Shown piece by piece: positions 33,259 to 42,553 of a stretch of 64,000 bases of DNA. The DNA lies in the NCBI RefSeq assembly GCF_000821085.1, contig NZ_CCXR01000001.1, forward strand, positions 3,493,001 to 3,557,000, in the 5' to 3' direction. The notes under the pieces are model-generated. The model ran no database searches. It was not told where the DNA came from and saw only the letters and a program-made list of their open reading frames with translations. Position numbers and translations under genes: made by a program. Numbering within the stretch: position 1 is the stretch's first letter; each line of letters starts with the position of its first letter. The stretch is from Bacillus sp. B-jedd. Lineage in GTDB: Bacteria; Bacillota; Bacilli; Bacillales; Cytobacillaceae.

Positions 33259-35457
33259 CTATTGCGCCGCAGGAGGCGTTATAAGTACCTGCCCATTTTC
33301 GATAAGAACTTTGGCGCCGATTTCGGCGTTTAGGTCAAGCCAGTTTCTTTCCATCCAGTTGCTATTATGGATACTTAATACATAGCCATTAGTTGGGATG
33401 GCGGAATTATTGCCGCCCCGTTTCACAACCACACCATTTTCGACGGTGACTTCGTATCCATATGGATTAGTTCGTGTCGTCTCTCCGCGTTCAGGTGTGT
33501 AAAGAATTAGTTGGTCGGCTCCACGTCCTTTATTGATGCCGTCCAATGCTCTTGATTTTACATGTTGGCCCCAAATTCCTTGGACAAGAAACGGCCTGAG
33601 CGCCTTCTCACCAATTTTTTGCGGGATACTATCTATGGTGATCAACATGGACTTTAATTTTTCTCTATATTGCTGCGCCTCTTCCAGATTATTGCTTTTC
33701 TCGGCAACTAACGCTTTCACAGCCAACTGGCCGGCTTCCCCATACAATTCAACCTTGTCCAAATACGGTTCTGTTTCATCTAGAAACTTCTGATTGTCCA
33801 GGTTTTGCCGCAGTCTTTCAGGTGCGGTTTGCAGCTTCTCGAACTCGGCAATCAGCTTATTAGCAGCCTGATCCATCGCCTCTGTCCCGTATGCTTTCCA
33901 GAACTCTTCAATCAACGGAGTTAATGTCAGCGAGTCTCTATCACTCAGCGTTGAAGAATAGGAGTTTTCGGCAAATGTCTTCAGCGCATCAGCCGCCTTG
34001 CCGCCAAACGATTGAATACTGCGCTCCCATGAATCAACTGGATTATAAGCAGATGGATTCCAGCTGTAATCAGCAATCGTGAACAATGGGATCTTGGAAG
34101 CTTCAGCTTCGTTCATTGGATTGGCGGTTAACCCCACTAGGCCGTGCTCAGTTAACGAAGCATCTCTATGCTCGAGCGGCCCGAGGAACAGGCGATTACG
34201 CTCAAAATCATTTACAGGATAATTATCCCATAGCAACAAATCATGCTTAAAAATCTCATGGACCTTCTGGGTTCCTTCAGCAGTTATTTCTTTGGAAACC
34301 ACATCCGGACCCGTCCACATCACGATGGCGTCCTCATTGAGCAAATCAGCAAAGCGCTCCCGGTATGTGTTTGATTGATTACCCGCATAATCCGTTGGAA
34401 CGGTGATTAGGCGCTCTGCCCCTTCATGTGTATCAATAAATTCCTTCGTAAAACGATTCAACAAATAGGCGTGTGCCGCAGCAATCGGGTCTTCATCGCC
34501 GCTAAATCTCTCTTTGTCTTGTTCACAATATAAATCCTTATTAATATCATCAAGGAAAATCGCATAGGAGCGGACGCCCAAATCCCATACAGCATCCATC
34601 TTATTCATCAAAAGTTCGAAATCCTCATCTCCGGAATAACAGATGGATTGGCCTGGCGACAGCGAGAAAGTGAATTTCACATGATTCTCTTTTGCCTTAT
34701 CAATGAGCTCCTTTATGCGCGCCAACTCCTCTTCAGGATACGGTTCGCGCCAATTTTCGCGATGATAAGGGTCATCCTTTGGTGCATAAATGTATGTATT
34801 CAATTTATTGTCGCCGTAAAATTCCAGCTGATTGAGCCTGTCTTCATGAGTCCAAGGCGGGCCATAAAATCCTTCGATGGAACCACGGATCGGCATTTCC
34901 GGCCAGTCACGGATTTCGGCCTGCGGGAACCAATCATTGCCTTCTTGTTCCTGGATCAACTGGGAAAACGACTTCGCTGCATAATAGGTTCCAGTCTGAT
35001 CCTTTCCAGCGAGGACAATTTGTTTCTTCCCTTTTGAACTAGAGGCGAGGACATAGCCTTCACGCTCCAATGCTTCCGGACTATCAACCTCCATTTGTTT
35101 CAACACATCTAGGACTGCTTCATTTTCAGAAGGCCCGCCAATCCAAACCGTTACGGGGGTCGTAGCCTTTTCCTTGTCGTTATAGCGGATAACTTGCTTT
35201 ACCTCAGCCTTTTCCAGAGCCTGGACCACTTCTTTAATAGCTTCTTCATCCGTATTTTCCCCGATAACAATGCCCACTTTCGGCGTGAGCGGGAAACCAT
35301 TACCAGTCACTTTAACCTCTTGCGGCTTTGGGTTAATCGATTGGATGGCTGGGCTCGCTGCCGAGGCCTTGTTTATGCCCTGCAGACTTGGAACGCTTAA
35401 TAACAGACTCGCAGAAAGGACGAGCGCCTTTTTCCATAAAGGATATCTCTTCTTCAT
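33259..35457 (-). CDS. Secreted GH84 beta-N-acetylglucosaminidase (copy 2)
   Basis: The 732-residue protein is a close paralogue of the enzyme at 20143-22713: signal peptide, GH20b-type domain, GH84 barrel with IRGSIEGFYGPPWTHEDR and the double Asp in IFLDDINKDLY, one helical module (LTPLIEEFWKAY) and the same C-terminal domain (RTNPYGYEVTVENG, GGNNSAIPTNGYVLSIHNSN). It has one helical module fewer than copy 1, which explains the 124-residue difference. It should be secreted and act on beta-linked GlcNAc of glycans outside the cell. Leader and RBS match copy 1. A third copy survives only as a C-terminal relic at 37693-38105. Confidence 0.92.
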   Translation of the reverse strand: MKKRYPLWKKALVLSASLLLSVPSLQGINKASAASPAIQSINPKPQEVKVTGNGFPLTPKVGIVIGENTDEEAIKEVVQALEKAEVKQVIRYNDKEKATTPVTVWIGGPSENEAVLDVLKQMEVDSPEALEREGYVLASSSKGKKQIVLAGKDQTGTYYAAKSFSQLIQEQEGNDWFPQAEIRDWPEMPIRGSIEGFYGPPWTHEDRLNQLEFYGDNKLNTYIYAPKDDPYHRENWREPYPEEELARIKELIDKAKENHVKFTFSLSPGQSICYSGDEDFELLMNKMDAVWDLGVRSYAIFLDDINKDLYCEQDKERFSGDEDPIAAAHAYLLNRFTKEFIDTHEGAERLITVPTDYAGNQSNTYRERFADLLNEDAIVMWTGPDVVSKEITAEGTQKVHEIFKHDLLLWDNYPVNDFERNRLFLGPLEHRDASLTEHGLVGLTANPMNEAEASKIPLFTIADYSWNPSAYNPVDSWERSIQSFGGKAADALKTFAENSYSSTLSDRDSLTLTPLIEEFWKAYGTEAMDQAANKLIAEFEKLQTAPERLRQNLDNQKFLDETEPYLDKVELYGEAGQLAVKALVAEKSNNLEEAQQYREKLKSMLITIDSIPQKIGEKALRPFLVQGIWGQHVKSRALDGINKGRGADQLILYTPERGETTRTNPYGYEVTVENGVVVKRGGNNSAIPTNGYVLSIHNSNWMERNWLDLNAEIGAKVLIENGQVLITPPAAQ

Positions 35458-35614
35458 ATTCCATTCCTCCTTTTAGTGTTTGTGACTCATGCTTTTTCCT
35501 GCCGTCTACCACCTCTTTTGTGCTCATTTTTCGACAATTCCAGGATGACTCTCTTTTCGCATGTCCCGTATTCCCGTGATTACAACAGCGAAGCAACCGC
35601 TTCCAAATCCCGGC

Positions 35615-35764
35615 AAAAAAAGCAGGGCAACACAATGCGAGAAGGAAAATCCCTCCTGCAAAGCGCCGCCCTGCCTGATCAAGTCAGTAACATGCGAATA
35701 TATAATCATCCTACACCTCGCATTATAACAATAGGGTACTAGGGTTCATAGGGACATATATCCC
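35615..35764 (-). promoter_or_regulatory. Conserved GH84 leader: promoter, palindrome and attenuator-like hairpin (copy 2)
   Basis: The same elements as in the copy 1 leader: palindrome GGGATATATGTCCC (35751-35764), TAGGG-type direct repeats, TATAAT (35722-35727), then GCAGGGC (35668-35674) pairing with GCCCTGC (35622-35628) and seven T (35615-35621). The leader to the start codon is about 260 nt. Base changes between the two copies leave the hairpin arms, the T-run and the palindrome intact. Confidence 0.6.
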
Positions 35765-35931
35765 GTTTTTAAAATAGGCATAAACACAAAAATACGCTGG
35801 AAAGCCTATTTGTTCTGTGTTATAGGCAAATAGACAGGGGTGAATATATCTAACTTTAACAATTATCTATTTATAGATCATTTCATATTAGAGGTCAGGG
35901 CTTCTCTTGCAAACTCCAGTTCTTTTTCATC

Positions 35932-36141
35932 CTAGAAACCGACGAAGTAAACCCTCTCTATTTGGTCTTGATTAAAAAGGTACATATAATCCTCGCTTAA
36001 GTTTCCTTCTGGATAAAGGCAGGCAATATAGTTCCATATCTTATCAGAGCGCAATTCCTTTTGTTGCCTCCCATAGATCATGATTCTTTTTTCCCCGCCT
36101 TTTAAGAGAACGACCGAGCCAATAGGCAAATATTTTTTCAT
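35932..36141 (-). CDS. DUF4176 family protein
   Basis: The 69-residue protein MKKYLPIGSVVLLKGGEKRI with MIYGRQQ, IACLYPEGN and FNQDQIERVYFVGF closely follows the DUF4176 pattern (LPIGSVVLLKGG, MI.GR.Q, YPEG, FN...I..V.F.G). DUF4176 genes are usually found in type VII secretion/LXG polymorphic-toxin loci of Firmicutes. Here no LXG toxin is adjacent. The start overlaps the preceding membrane-protein frame by 4 bp (ATGA), so the two are translated together. Probably a leftover or orphan member of a toxin-immunity locus. Confidence 0.75.
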   Translation of the reverse strand: MKKYLPIGSVVLLKGGEKRIMIYGRQQKELRSDKIWNYIACLYPEGNLSEDYMYLFNQDQIERVYFVGF

Positions 36142-36766
36142 TTTTTGAATCCATCCAAACCTATTCGTATCAAACCTGTTCCTAAAACTGTTGCCGGAAA
36201 GAGTGCTAGAATTGACGCGATAAAAAAGTCATAAGAATCCACATCTGTACTTGAATAAGTAGTAATAAAAACTGTATTCCTTAGCATGAACAAAGCAAGG
36301 AATATAAGAGTAATAATGACCATAGCGGTAACAGTCCCTATTACGTATGCTTTCATACTATTGACCTTCCTGAGCTTAGGTGCAGTTACGAATAAGGCCA
36401 GTATGAAAAAAATGACCGCTGCTGCAAATAGACTAGCAGGGTAAACTGCAAGTAGTTTACCTGCCCCCTAATTCCATTTTCCTTGACCTCGGCAAAATAA
36501 ACAGCATTCGATATCAGTAACAGTTGAACACTAAAGAGCATGACCACAAGAAAAATGAATCTGATGTTTTTCATCCAGTTTTCTAGCTCGATTTTTTTTA
36601 GAAGTAAGTAGCCATGTCCAAATAGACCAGCATAACCAATAAGAATAAGAATAGTACTTAATTTCAACCACAATGGAAAGGTTGAATATACCTGTAAACT
36701 TAGTAATGTCGTAAGCAGACAGAGAATGAAGAAGCCTACTATAATGAAGCGGAAATTCTTTTTCAA
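36138..36766 (-). pseudogene. Frameshifted multi-span membrane protein gene (copy A)
   Basis: Two frames make up one protein. The first (TTG at 36766, with GGAGGTTCGAAGGA ahead) gives three hydrophobic spans (FRFIIVGFFILCLLTTLLSL, STILILIGYAGLFGHGYLLL, FIFLVVMLFSVQLLLIS). The frame then changes at a run of five G (about 36464-36470; NGIRG). In the other frame it continues AGKLLAVYPASLFAAAVIFF, ILALFVTAPKLRKVN, SMKAYVIGT to the stop at 36138. A one-base change in the G-run restores about 210 residues. It could be a true pseudogene, a phase-variable gene or a homopolymer read error. The second half is clearly paralogous to 36763-37035. Possible immunity-type membrane protein; function not known. 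Confidence 0.65.
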
Positions 36767-37135
36767 TCCTTCGAACCTCCCAGACTCATACGGATCATTC
36801 CCGTTAATAAAATTGTCGCTGGAAAAAGTATCAGTATAGCTGTCTTAACCAACTCTAGAGCGGACGAAACTGTTTCCGGATTGGTAAAAACGGCCCTTTC
36901 CACCCTATTCAAAATAGACACTGCAATTGCGATGATCACTACGGCGGCAACAGAGCCTGTCACGTATGCCTTCTGACCATTTACTTTTCTGAACTTGGGT
37001 GAAGCTATAGGAAGAGACAAGATGAAAAATATCACCGCAGCAGCAAGATATAAAAGTATATAAGTTGCCCCCTCTCATTTTTCCGTTACCGAGCAGTAAT
37101 AATTGAGTTGCGATCGGGGCCTCTCTAAGAATAGC
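36763..37135 (-). pseudogene. Truncated and frameshifted paralogue of the same membrane protein (copy B)
   Basis: The frame at 36763-37035 (FFILSLPIASPKFRKVNGQK, AYVTGSVAAVVIIAIAVS, ILILFPATILLTGMIRMSLG) matches the end of copy A (FFILALFVTAPKLRKVNSMK, ILALFPATVLGTGLIRIGLD). Upstream the homologous sequence GATYILLYLAAAVIFF is open, but is separated from APIATQLLLLGNGKMRG by a frame change, again at a five-G run (about 37065). The N-terminal spans of copy A are not found. Its TGA overlaps the TTG start of copy A, so the two are translationally coupled. Confidence 0.6.
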
Positions 37136-37556
37136 TCTATCTCCTTTGTTTGAATTAACAGAAGTTACAAGTTTGATAGTCCCTTCTGCCTTAAAAACAA
37201 TCGTCTTCGCAGTTTCCTTGTGGCGAACTTTTTGTTAGAAGTACTGTCCAACCGGGGAATTTAACGGCCTTTATAATAGCAAGATCCCTGATGAGCCTGA
37301 ATCCTGGGATCAACTTCATTTTTTACTGATAGAATTTTTGATTCGATTTGATTTAGTTAGGAGGAAATTGATTGAAGACTGGCAATATCATTTTTCACAT
37401 AATTGATATTTATTCGAATCAGTAGGCAAACTCAAATTACCTAAAATTTAACATTTTCACTTAAGTTATTGTATAACAAAATTTTACTATTTTCTATTTT
37501 TATAGTAAAAAATCAATTCACCATAGCACCTGCAAACAATTCTTACCACACACAAA
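37136..37556. other. AT-rich stretch without a gene
   Basis: About 420 bp between the membrane-protein relic and the GH84-relic terminator. No open frame with RBS and no repeat was recognised. AAAGGAG at about 37140-37148 (minus strand) could be an old RBS of the broken membrane-protein copy B. Confidence 0.4.
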
Positions 37557-37589
37557 AAACCCGTCAGACACCAAATGCCTGGCGGGTTT
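37557..37589 (-). terminator. Terminator after the GH84 relic
   Basis: AAACCCGTCAG (37557-37567) pairs with CTGGCGGGTTT (37579-37589), with one G-T pair, and T-rich sequence follows on the minus strand. It is a duplicate of the terminator at 33130-33153 and is the first hairpin downstream of the hut operon, so it may end hut transcription now. Confidence 0.75.
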
Positions 37590-37655
37590 CTCCTTCATAA
37601 CTCTATCTATTAAGCTCCCTTCAATCTACGCAATGTCCCCGGAACACCCAATCTA

Positions 37656-37690
37656 ATGAAACGAGAAAAACAGGGAGTGACAGACACTTG
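37656..37690. repeat. Dispersed intergenic repeat, copy near the GH84 relic
   Basis: ATGAAACGAGAAAAACAGGG then AGTGACAGACACTTG is one base or so away from the AGTGACAGGCACC core. It sits at the same place relative to the GH84 end as the copy at 33219. Confidence 0.55.
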
Positions 37691-37692
37691 CA

Positions 37693-38105
37693 CTATTGAG
37701 CCGCTGGCGGCGTAATTAGAACCTGACCGTTTTCGATAAGAACCTTTGCGCCGATTTCAGAGTTCAGGTCAAGCCAGTTTCTTTCCATCCAGTTGCTATT
37801 ATGGATACTTAACACATAGCCATTAGCTGGAATGGCGGAATTATTGCCGCCCCGCTTCAGAACCACTCCATTTTCGACGGTTACTTCGTAGCCATACGGG
37901 TTCGTTCGTGTTGTCTCGCCGCGTTCAGGTGTATAAAGAATGAGTTGGTCTGCTCCTCGTCCTTTATTGATGACGTCCAATGCTCTTGACTTTACATGTT
38001 GGCCCCAAATTCACTAGACAAGAAAGGGTCTGAGCGCTTTCTAGCCAATTTTTTGCGGAATTTTATCAATTGCGATCAACATGGACTTTAATTGTTCAGT
38101 CTCCT
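37693..38105 (-). pseudogene. C-terminal relic of a third GH84 gene
   Basis: The frame 37693-37980 encodes VINKGRGADQLILYTPERG through GGNNSAIPANGYVLSIHNSN and ends ITPPAAQ, nearly identical to the end of GH84 copy 2. Upstream, EQLKSMLIAIDKIPQKIG, a stop, KALRPFLV, two more stops and IWGQHVKSRALD follow in the same frame, so the copy has at least three in-frame stops. Homology ends at about 38105, just before the transporter gene of the hut operon. Its terminator and flanking sequence down to about 37550 are also duplicated from GH84 copy 2. No catalytic domain remains. Confidence 0.88.
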
Positions 38106-38113
38106 GCCTCACT

Positions 38114-39457
38114 CTAAAGCACAATCGCAGCAATCGTCCCAAATACCAGCAATGGAATATTATAATGAATGAACGTTGGTACGCAGGTGTCCCATATATG
38201 GTCATGCTGGCCATCTGCGTTCAGGCCTGCTGTCGGGCCAAGTGTGCTGTCCGATGCAGGCGAACCTGCATCGCCAAGGGCCCCGGCTGTCCCAATTAAT
38301 GCGATTGTAGCCAGTGGACTGAAACCTAAAGCAGCACATAATGGAACATAGACCGCAGCGATGATTGGCACTGTACCAAATGAGGTTCCGATTCCCATCG
38401 TGATGATCAGTCCGACCAACAGGAGGACAAACGCCGCAATCATATGGTTGCTTCCATCAAGAATTGAACTGGCGCCTAATACCAATTCCTTCACTGCCCC
38501 TGTTTCTTTCAAAACATTTGCATAACCGGAAGCAATCAACATGATAAAAGCAATCGCTCCCATCATGACCATCCCTTGCTGGACAACTTTTTCCCCCGTA
38601 TGCATCGGTATGACTCTAGATAAAAACAGGACAGTGATTCCACCAACAGCCCCAACTACCATTGAGCTGAAAGCCAACTGAAGGACAAACGCTGCTACGA
38701 TTGCAATGAGAGTGAAGACAAATAGCTTTTTATCAGGTGCATCCAACTTACCTGGCACTTCAACCCCGGCAGCCGATTCTTCCACCCCTAAATCCACTCT
38801 TTTCAACTCTGCAAAATAGTAATCCCGGGGTTTTTTGTATGAATACAATATGGCGATAATAAGCCCCAGGATCATTCCCAAACCTGGGAGCATCATGGCA
38901 AAAGGAACATCTGACATATTAATTGGCATCCCATTATTTTTCATTTCCGCGGCAATAATACCGTGAAAGATCAGCCCATAGCCAATTGGAAGCACCATAT
39001 AGGGAGTCTTCAGGCCGAATGTCAGGGCCGATGCAACGGCACGCCTGTCAATTTTGAGCTTATTGAATAAAATCAATAACGGCGGAATTAAAATTGGGAT
39101 GAAGGCAATGTGGACAGGAATCAGCGTTCCCGATAAACATGTTAGGCCAGCAATAAGGAACAGTAAAAAATATTTCTTTTCTTTAATTACTCTAAGCAGA
39201 TATTGAACGAGAACGTCCGTAATGCCTGTTAAGGCAATCATCGCCGCAAAAATCCCGAGCAAAATATAGCTTAAAGCGGTTTCCGCCTGCCCGCCCATTC
39301 CGCCAATCAATGTCGCAATCGTTTCATTAAGCGGCAGCCCAGCCGCTAATCCAGCTACTATGGTTGAAACAACCAAAGCAAAAATGACATGTACTCGAAA
39401 CAAGCTTAAAATAGTTAACGTTAAAACAGACAACACAACTGGGTTAAATAATGCCAT
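38114..39457 (-). CDS. Na+/H+ antiporter-family (YuiF-like) transporter in the hut operon
   Basis: The product is about 447 residues, with 10-12 hydrophobic spans and a conserved central signature (LTCLSGTLIPVHIAFIPILIPPLLILFNKLKIDRRAVASALTFGLKTPYMVLPIGYGLIFH). The C-terminal part has GIGTSFGTVPIIAAVYVPL and GTAGALGDAGSPASDSTLGPTAGLNADGQHDHIWDT. This is the NhaC/YuiF-type group of sodium- or proton-coupled transporters, several of which carry amino acids. The ATG at 39457 (MALFNPVV) is preferred over the GTG at 39469, because AGGTGAG lies at good distance from it. It is the last gene of the hut operon and is the likely histidine or urocanate carrier; substrate is inferred from context. Confidence 0.85.
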   Translation of the reverse strand: MALFNPVVLSVLTLTILSLFRVHVIFALVVSTIVAGLAAGLPLNETIATLIGGMGGQAETALSYILLGIFAAMIALTGITDVLVQYLLRVIKEKKYFLLFLIAGLTCLSGTLIPVHIAFIPILIPPLLILFNKLKIDRRAVASALTFGLKTPYMVLPIGYGLIFHGIIAAEMKNNGMPINMSDVPFAMMLPGLGMILGLIIAILYSYKKPRDYYFAELKRVDLGVEESAAGVEVPGKLDAPDKKLFVFTLIAIVAAFVLQLAFSSMVVGAVGGITVLFLSRVIPMHTGEKVVQQGMVMMGAIAFIMLIASGYANVLKETGAVKELVLGASSILDGSNHMIAAFVLLLVGLIITMGIGTSFGTVPIIAAVYVPLCAALGFSPLATIALIGTAGALGDAGSPASDSTLGPTAGLNADGQHDHIWDTCVPTFIHYNIPLLVFGTIAAIVL

Positions 39458-39581
39458 TTTTTCACTCACCTTTTTTAAGGATTTATAAAGTGTTTGAAGA
39501 TTCAGTCATCTACTGGCAAAAAGAATGGTTTACAGAGTAAACCTTGTTTAACGTTGGTGTATTAAGCATGTTTCCAGTAAG

Positions 39582-41087
39582 CTATTGAACAATCTCATTT
39601 CTTAAAATGAAAGTTGCCAAGGCCTCTATCTCTTCTGATATATCCCGATCACTTTCAAGTGGAGGGCAAATGCTTCGAACCTTCTCCAAATAATCCCTTG
39701 TTGCCGGAGCAAGCTGATCCTCCGCTTCTTCAAGATAGATGGCCTGGGAAGAACAAATCATTTCGATTGCGATTACCCGAGCTGAATTATGGATAATTTC
39801 ACGCGCTTGTCTTGACCCGATTGTCCCCATGCTAACATGGTCTTCCTGGTTCGCCGATGTAGGAATTGAATCTACACTTGCCGGGTGTGCCAATACTTTA
39901 TTTTCTGAAACAAGTGACGCGGCTGTATATTGGGCAACCATCAACCCGCATTCCAAACCGGGATCTTTTGCAAGGAATGGCGATAGGCCGCTTAATTGTG
40001 GATTGACAAGCCGTTCAATGCGCCGTTCTGCTATATTGGCCCACTCCGCAGCGGCAATTTTCAAATGATCCATCGAAAGGGCAATCGGTTGTCCGTGAAA
40101 ATGCCCGCCTGATAAAACCCGGCCATCTTCCAAAATAATCGGGTTATCTGTTGTGGCATTAAACTCGATACCCAACACAGTTTCAACATGCCTGAATGTT
40201 TGCCAAGAGGCACCGTGAACCTGGGGAATACAGCGGAACGAATAGGCATCCTGCATCCGAATTTCTCCTTGTTCGGTAATTCGCTTACTCCCCTCGAGCC
40301 ACGTCCTAATCCTCGATGCAACATTTTCTATTTCCGGGTGCGGCCGAATCGCCAATAAATCAGGATCGAAGGCGGAAATGATTCCCCTGAGCGCCTCCAT
40401 TGTCAAACAGGCCGACATATCCGCTGCCCTCCCCAAGCGCTCCGCTTCATTAAGCGCAAGGGCACCGACACTCGTCATCGCTTGGGTCCCATTTATTAAC
40501 GCAAGCCCTTCCTTTGCCTTTAAAGTAACGGGTTGCAGGCCTGCTCTTTTTAACGCTTCTCCCCCCGGAAGCACTTCTCCCTCGTATTCTGCCTTCCCTT
40601 CACCTATTAACACAATCGCAACATGCGCAAGAGGGGCCAAATCTCCGCTCGCCCCAACAGAACCTTTACAAGGAACAACGGGATGTACGCCCTTATTAAT
40701 CATTTGTGTAAGAAGAGTCAACGTTTCCTCCCTGATACCGGAGAAACCTTTTGCGAGAGAATTGGCGCGCAACACCATCATCGCTCTTACAACAGGTGTT
40801 GGAAATGGTTCCCCAACCCCTACCGCATCCGCCCGTAAAAGGTTAAGCTGCAATTTCTCAATATCCTCCTCCCTTATCACGATATCACTTAACTTCCCAA
40901 ATCCAGTGTTGACGCCATAAACAATCTGCCCTTCTTCAAGCTGCCTTTCAATTCGTTCCCGGCTTTTTCTAACTTTCACCTTCGTCTCATCCGAAATGGC
41001 CACTTGAGCCCTCCCGAAAGCAATTTCTTCAATCTGATGGCGGTCTAACGAATATCCATCAAGTTGGAAAACCTGGTCAGATAGCAA
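39582..41087 (-). CDS. hutH: Histidine ammonia-lyase
   Basis: The 501-residue protein has the GSVGASGDLAPLAH signature, in which A146-S147-G148 forms the MIO prosthetic group, plus the N-terminal YGVNTGFGKLSD, the QDAYSFRCIPQVHG segment and the closing SANQEDHVSMGTI. It converts L-histidine to urocanate and ammonia, the first step of histidine breakdown, as a cytosolic tetramer. Length is normal for the family. The start is TTG at 41087 with GGGGGAGA ahead. It stands fifth in the operon, which is unusual, since hutH is commonly first. Confidence 0.97.
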   Translation of the reverse strand: MLSDQVFQLDGYSLDRHQIEEIAFGRAQVAISDETKVKVRKSRERIERQLEEGQIVYGVNTGFGKLSDIVIREEDIEKLQLNLLRADAVGVGEPFPTPVVRAMMVLRANSLAKGFSGIREETLTLLTQMINKGVHPVVPCKGSVGASGDLAPLAHVAIVLIGEGKAEYEGEVLPGGEALKRAGLQPVTLKAKEGLALINGTQAMTSVGALALNEAERLGRAADMSACLTMEALRGIISAFDPDLLAIRPHPEIENVASRIRTWLEGSKRITEQGEIRMQDAYSFRCIPQVHGASWQTFRHVETVLGIEFNATTDNPIILEDGRVLSGGHFHGQPIALSMDHLKIAAAEWANIAERRIERLVNPQLSGLSPFLAKDPGLECGLMVAQYTAASLVSENKVLAHPASVDSIPTSANQEDHVSMGTIGSRQAREIIHNSARVIAIEMICSSQAIYLEEAEDQLAPATRDYLEKVRSICPPLESDRDISEEIEALATFILRNEIVQ

Positions 41088-41171
41088 AATGAATCTCCCC
41101 CTATACTTTTAAAATGTTTCGTATAATGATAGTCGAATGCCGAAGTGCCAGCGGCTTTTTGTAAAAGTTGA

Positions 41172-42527
41172 TTAAAGTACTAAATAAGCAATAGGGGTAA
41201 CGATTATTAAGGTAAATATCGTCCTAAAAAACCAAATGGCAATTAAGTGCCGTATTTTTATTGGTATCTCTGTAGAAAGGATGCATGGAACCAGCGATGA
41301 AAAAAATATCACTGCCGATATAGAAAGAGAACCAATGATAAAACGGGTTTCCAGGCTAGTATCAGCGACTACCAATGATGGAATAAACATATCAACCAGG
41401 TTAATAGCAGCTGCCTTTGCCGCTATAAATGGTTCTGGTATTTGCAACAACAGAATCAGCGGGTAGAAAAGATAGCCGACGAAATCAAAAACAGGTGTAT
41501 GGTTGACTAAAATAAACCCAAGTAAACCAATTGACATGATCGTAGGCAGGATAGACATCGCCATTAGGACTCCGTCTTTTACGTTTTCAATAACATTTTT
41601 CATTAAATTGGGGGCATGGTGGGCAGTGATCATTGCTTGATTCCAAGCATGCTTCAAACGGTTCCCTTGAATGGTTGCCTCTGGCAGTCCTTTTCCATTA
41701 TAATAATCATCCTTCATTTTACTTAATGGCCATATCCTTACGGTGATTGCAGTTACAACAAATGTGACCAAAAATGTGACCCAGAAATAGATGTTCCATA
41801 TGTTCATCAAATCAAGGGTTTTTGCCACAATAATCATGAAGGTGGCAGAAACGGTTGAAAAGCCTGTAGCAATAATGGCAGCTTCTCTTTGGCTATACTT
41901 TCCCTCTTTATAAATTCGGTTTGTAATTAATAATCCGATTGAATAACTTCCTACAAAGGAAGCAACCGCGTCAATCGCTGATCTTCCAGGTGTTCTCCAT
42001 AATGGCCTCATGATTGGCTGCATGAGTACCCCAATAAACTCAAGTAAGCCATATCCTACTAGAAGGGCCAGGAATATTGCCCCTATGGGCACGAGTAAGC
42101 CAATCGGAATCAGCAGCAAATTCAACCAGTAAGGGCCCATATTATCAGCAAGCAACCAAGCCGGCCCTATTTTAAATAGAACGAGAAGAGTGGCAATCGC
42201 ACCTAATACCTTAAATATGGAAATAACAACTTCCACCTTATTCTTGTTCCAGGTTTTTTTATAAAAAGGATAAATTGCACCCAGGATGACAAGGGTAAGG
42301 GCATAGTAAGAAGCACCTCCTCCGGTGATACCGCGTATCCAGGTAATAAGGTGGTCTAGCGGAATTGAACTTTTACCGTTTATTTCAATAGGCATAAAAA
42401 ACATGAAAATCCCAACTAAACTGAATGCGAAAAATCTGATGATATTTAATGGAGAATTTAACGGTGTATTCAAACCAACCCTTCCATAACCGTCTTTATC
42501 AATAACCGGCTCTCCCATGTCATTCAT
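41172..42527 (-). CDS. YjiH family membrane protein with nucleoside-recognition (gate) domain
   Basis: The 451-residue membrane protein has about 10 spans. It resembles the YjiH family: IIRFFAFSLVGIFMFFMPIEINGKSSIPLDHLITWI near the start, then GRSAIDAVASFVGSYSIGLLITNRIYKEGKYSQREAAIIATGFSTVSATFMIIVAKTL, where a gate-type domain is expected, and a late SLVPCILSTEIPIKIRHLIAIWF. The substrate is unknown. YjiH genes have been noted next to hut genes in several Firmicutes, so a role in uptake or export of a pathway compound is likely. It lies between the M20 gene and hutH. Confidence 0.8.
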   Translation of the reverse strand: MNDMGEPVIDKDGYGRVGLNTPLNSPLNIIRFFAFSLVGIFMFFMPIEINGKSSIPLDHLITWIRGITGGGASYYALTLVILGAIYPFYKKTWNKNKVEVVISIFKVLGAIATLLVLFKIGPAWLLADNMGPYWLNLLLIPIGLLVPIGAIFLALLVGYGLLEFIGVLMQPIMRPLWRTPGRSAIDAVASFVGSYSIGLLITNRIYKEGKYSQREAAIIATGFSTVSATFMIIVAKTLDLMNIWNIYFWVTFLVTFVVTAITVRIWPLSKMKDDYYNGKGLPEATIQGNRLKHAWNQAMITAHHAPNLMKNVIENVKDGVLMAMSILPTIMSIGLLGFILVNHTPVFDFVGYLFYPLILLLQIPEPFIAAKAAAINLVDMFIPSLVVADTSLETRFIIGSLSISAVIFFSSLVPCILSTEIPIKIRHLIAIWFFRTIFTLIIVTPIAYLVL

Positions 42528-42553
42528 TTTTTCACCCCGTCCCGTTCAATCTT

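Noticed and set aside
36138..37080. Programmed ribosomal frameshift in the membrane-protein pair
   Set aside because: The frame change needed is -1 in copy A but +1 in copy B, so one common slippery mechanism does not explain both.
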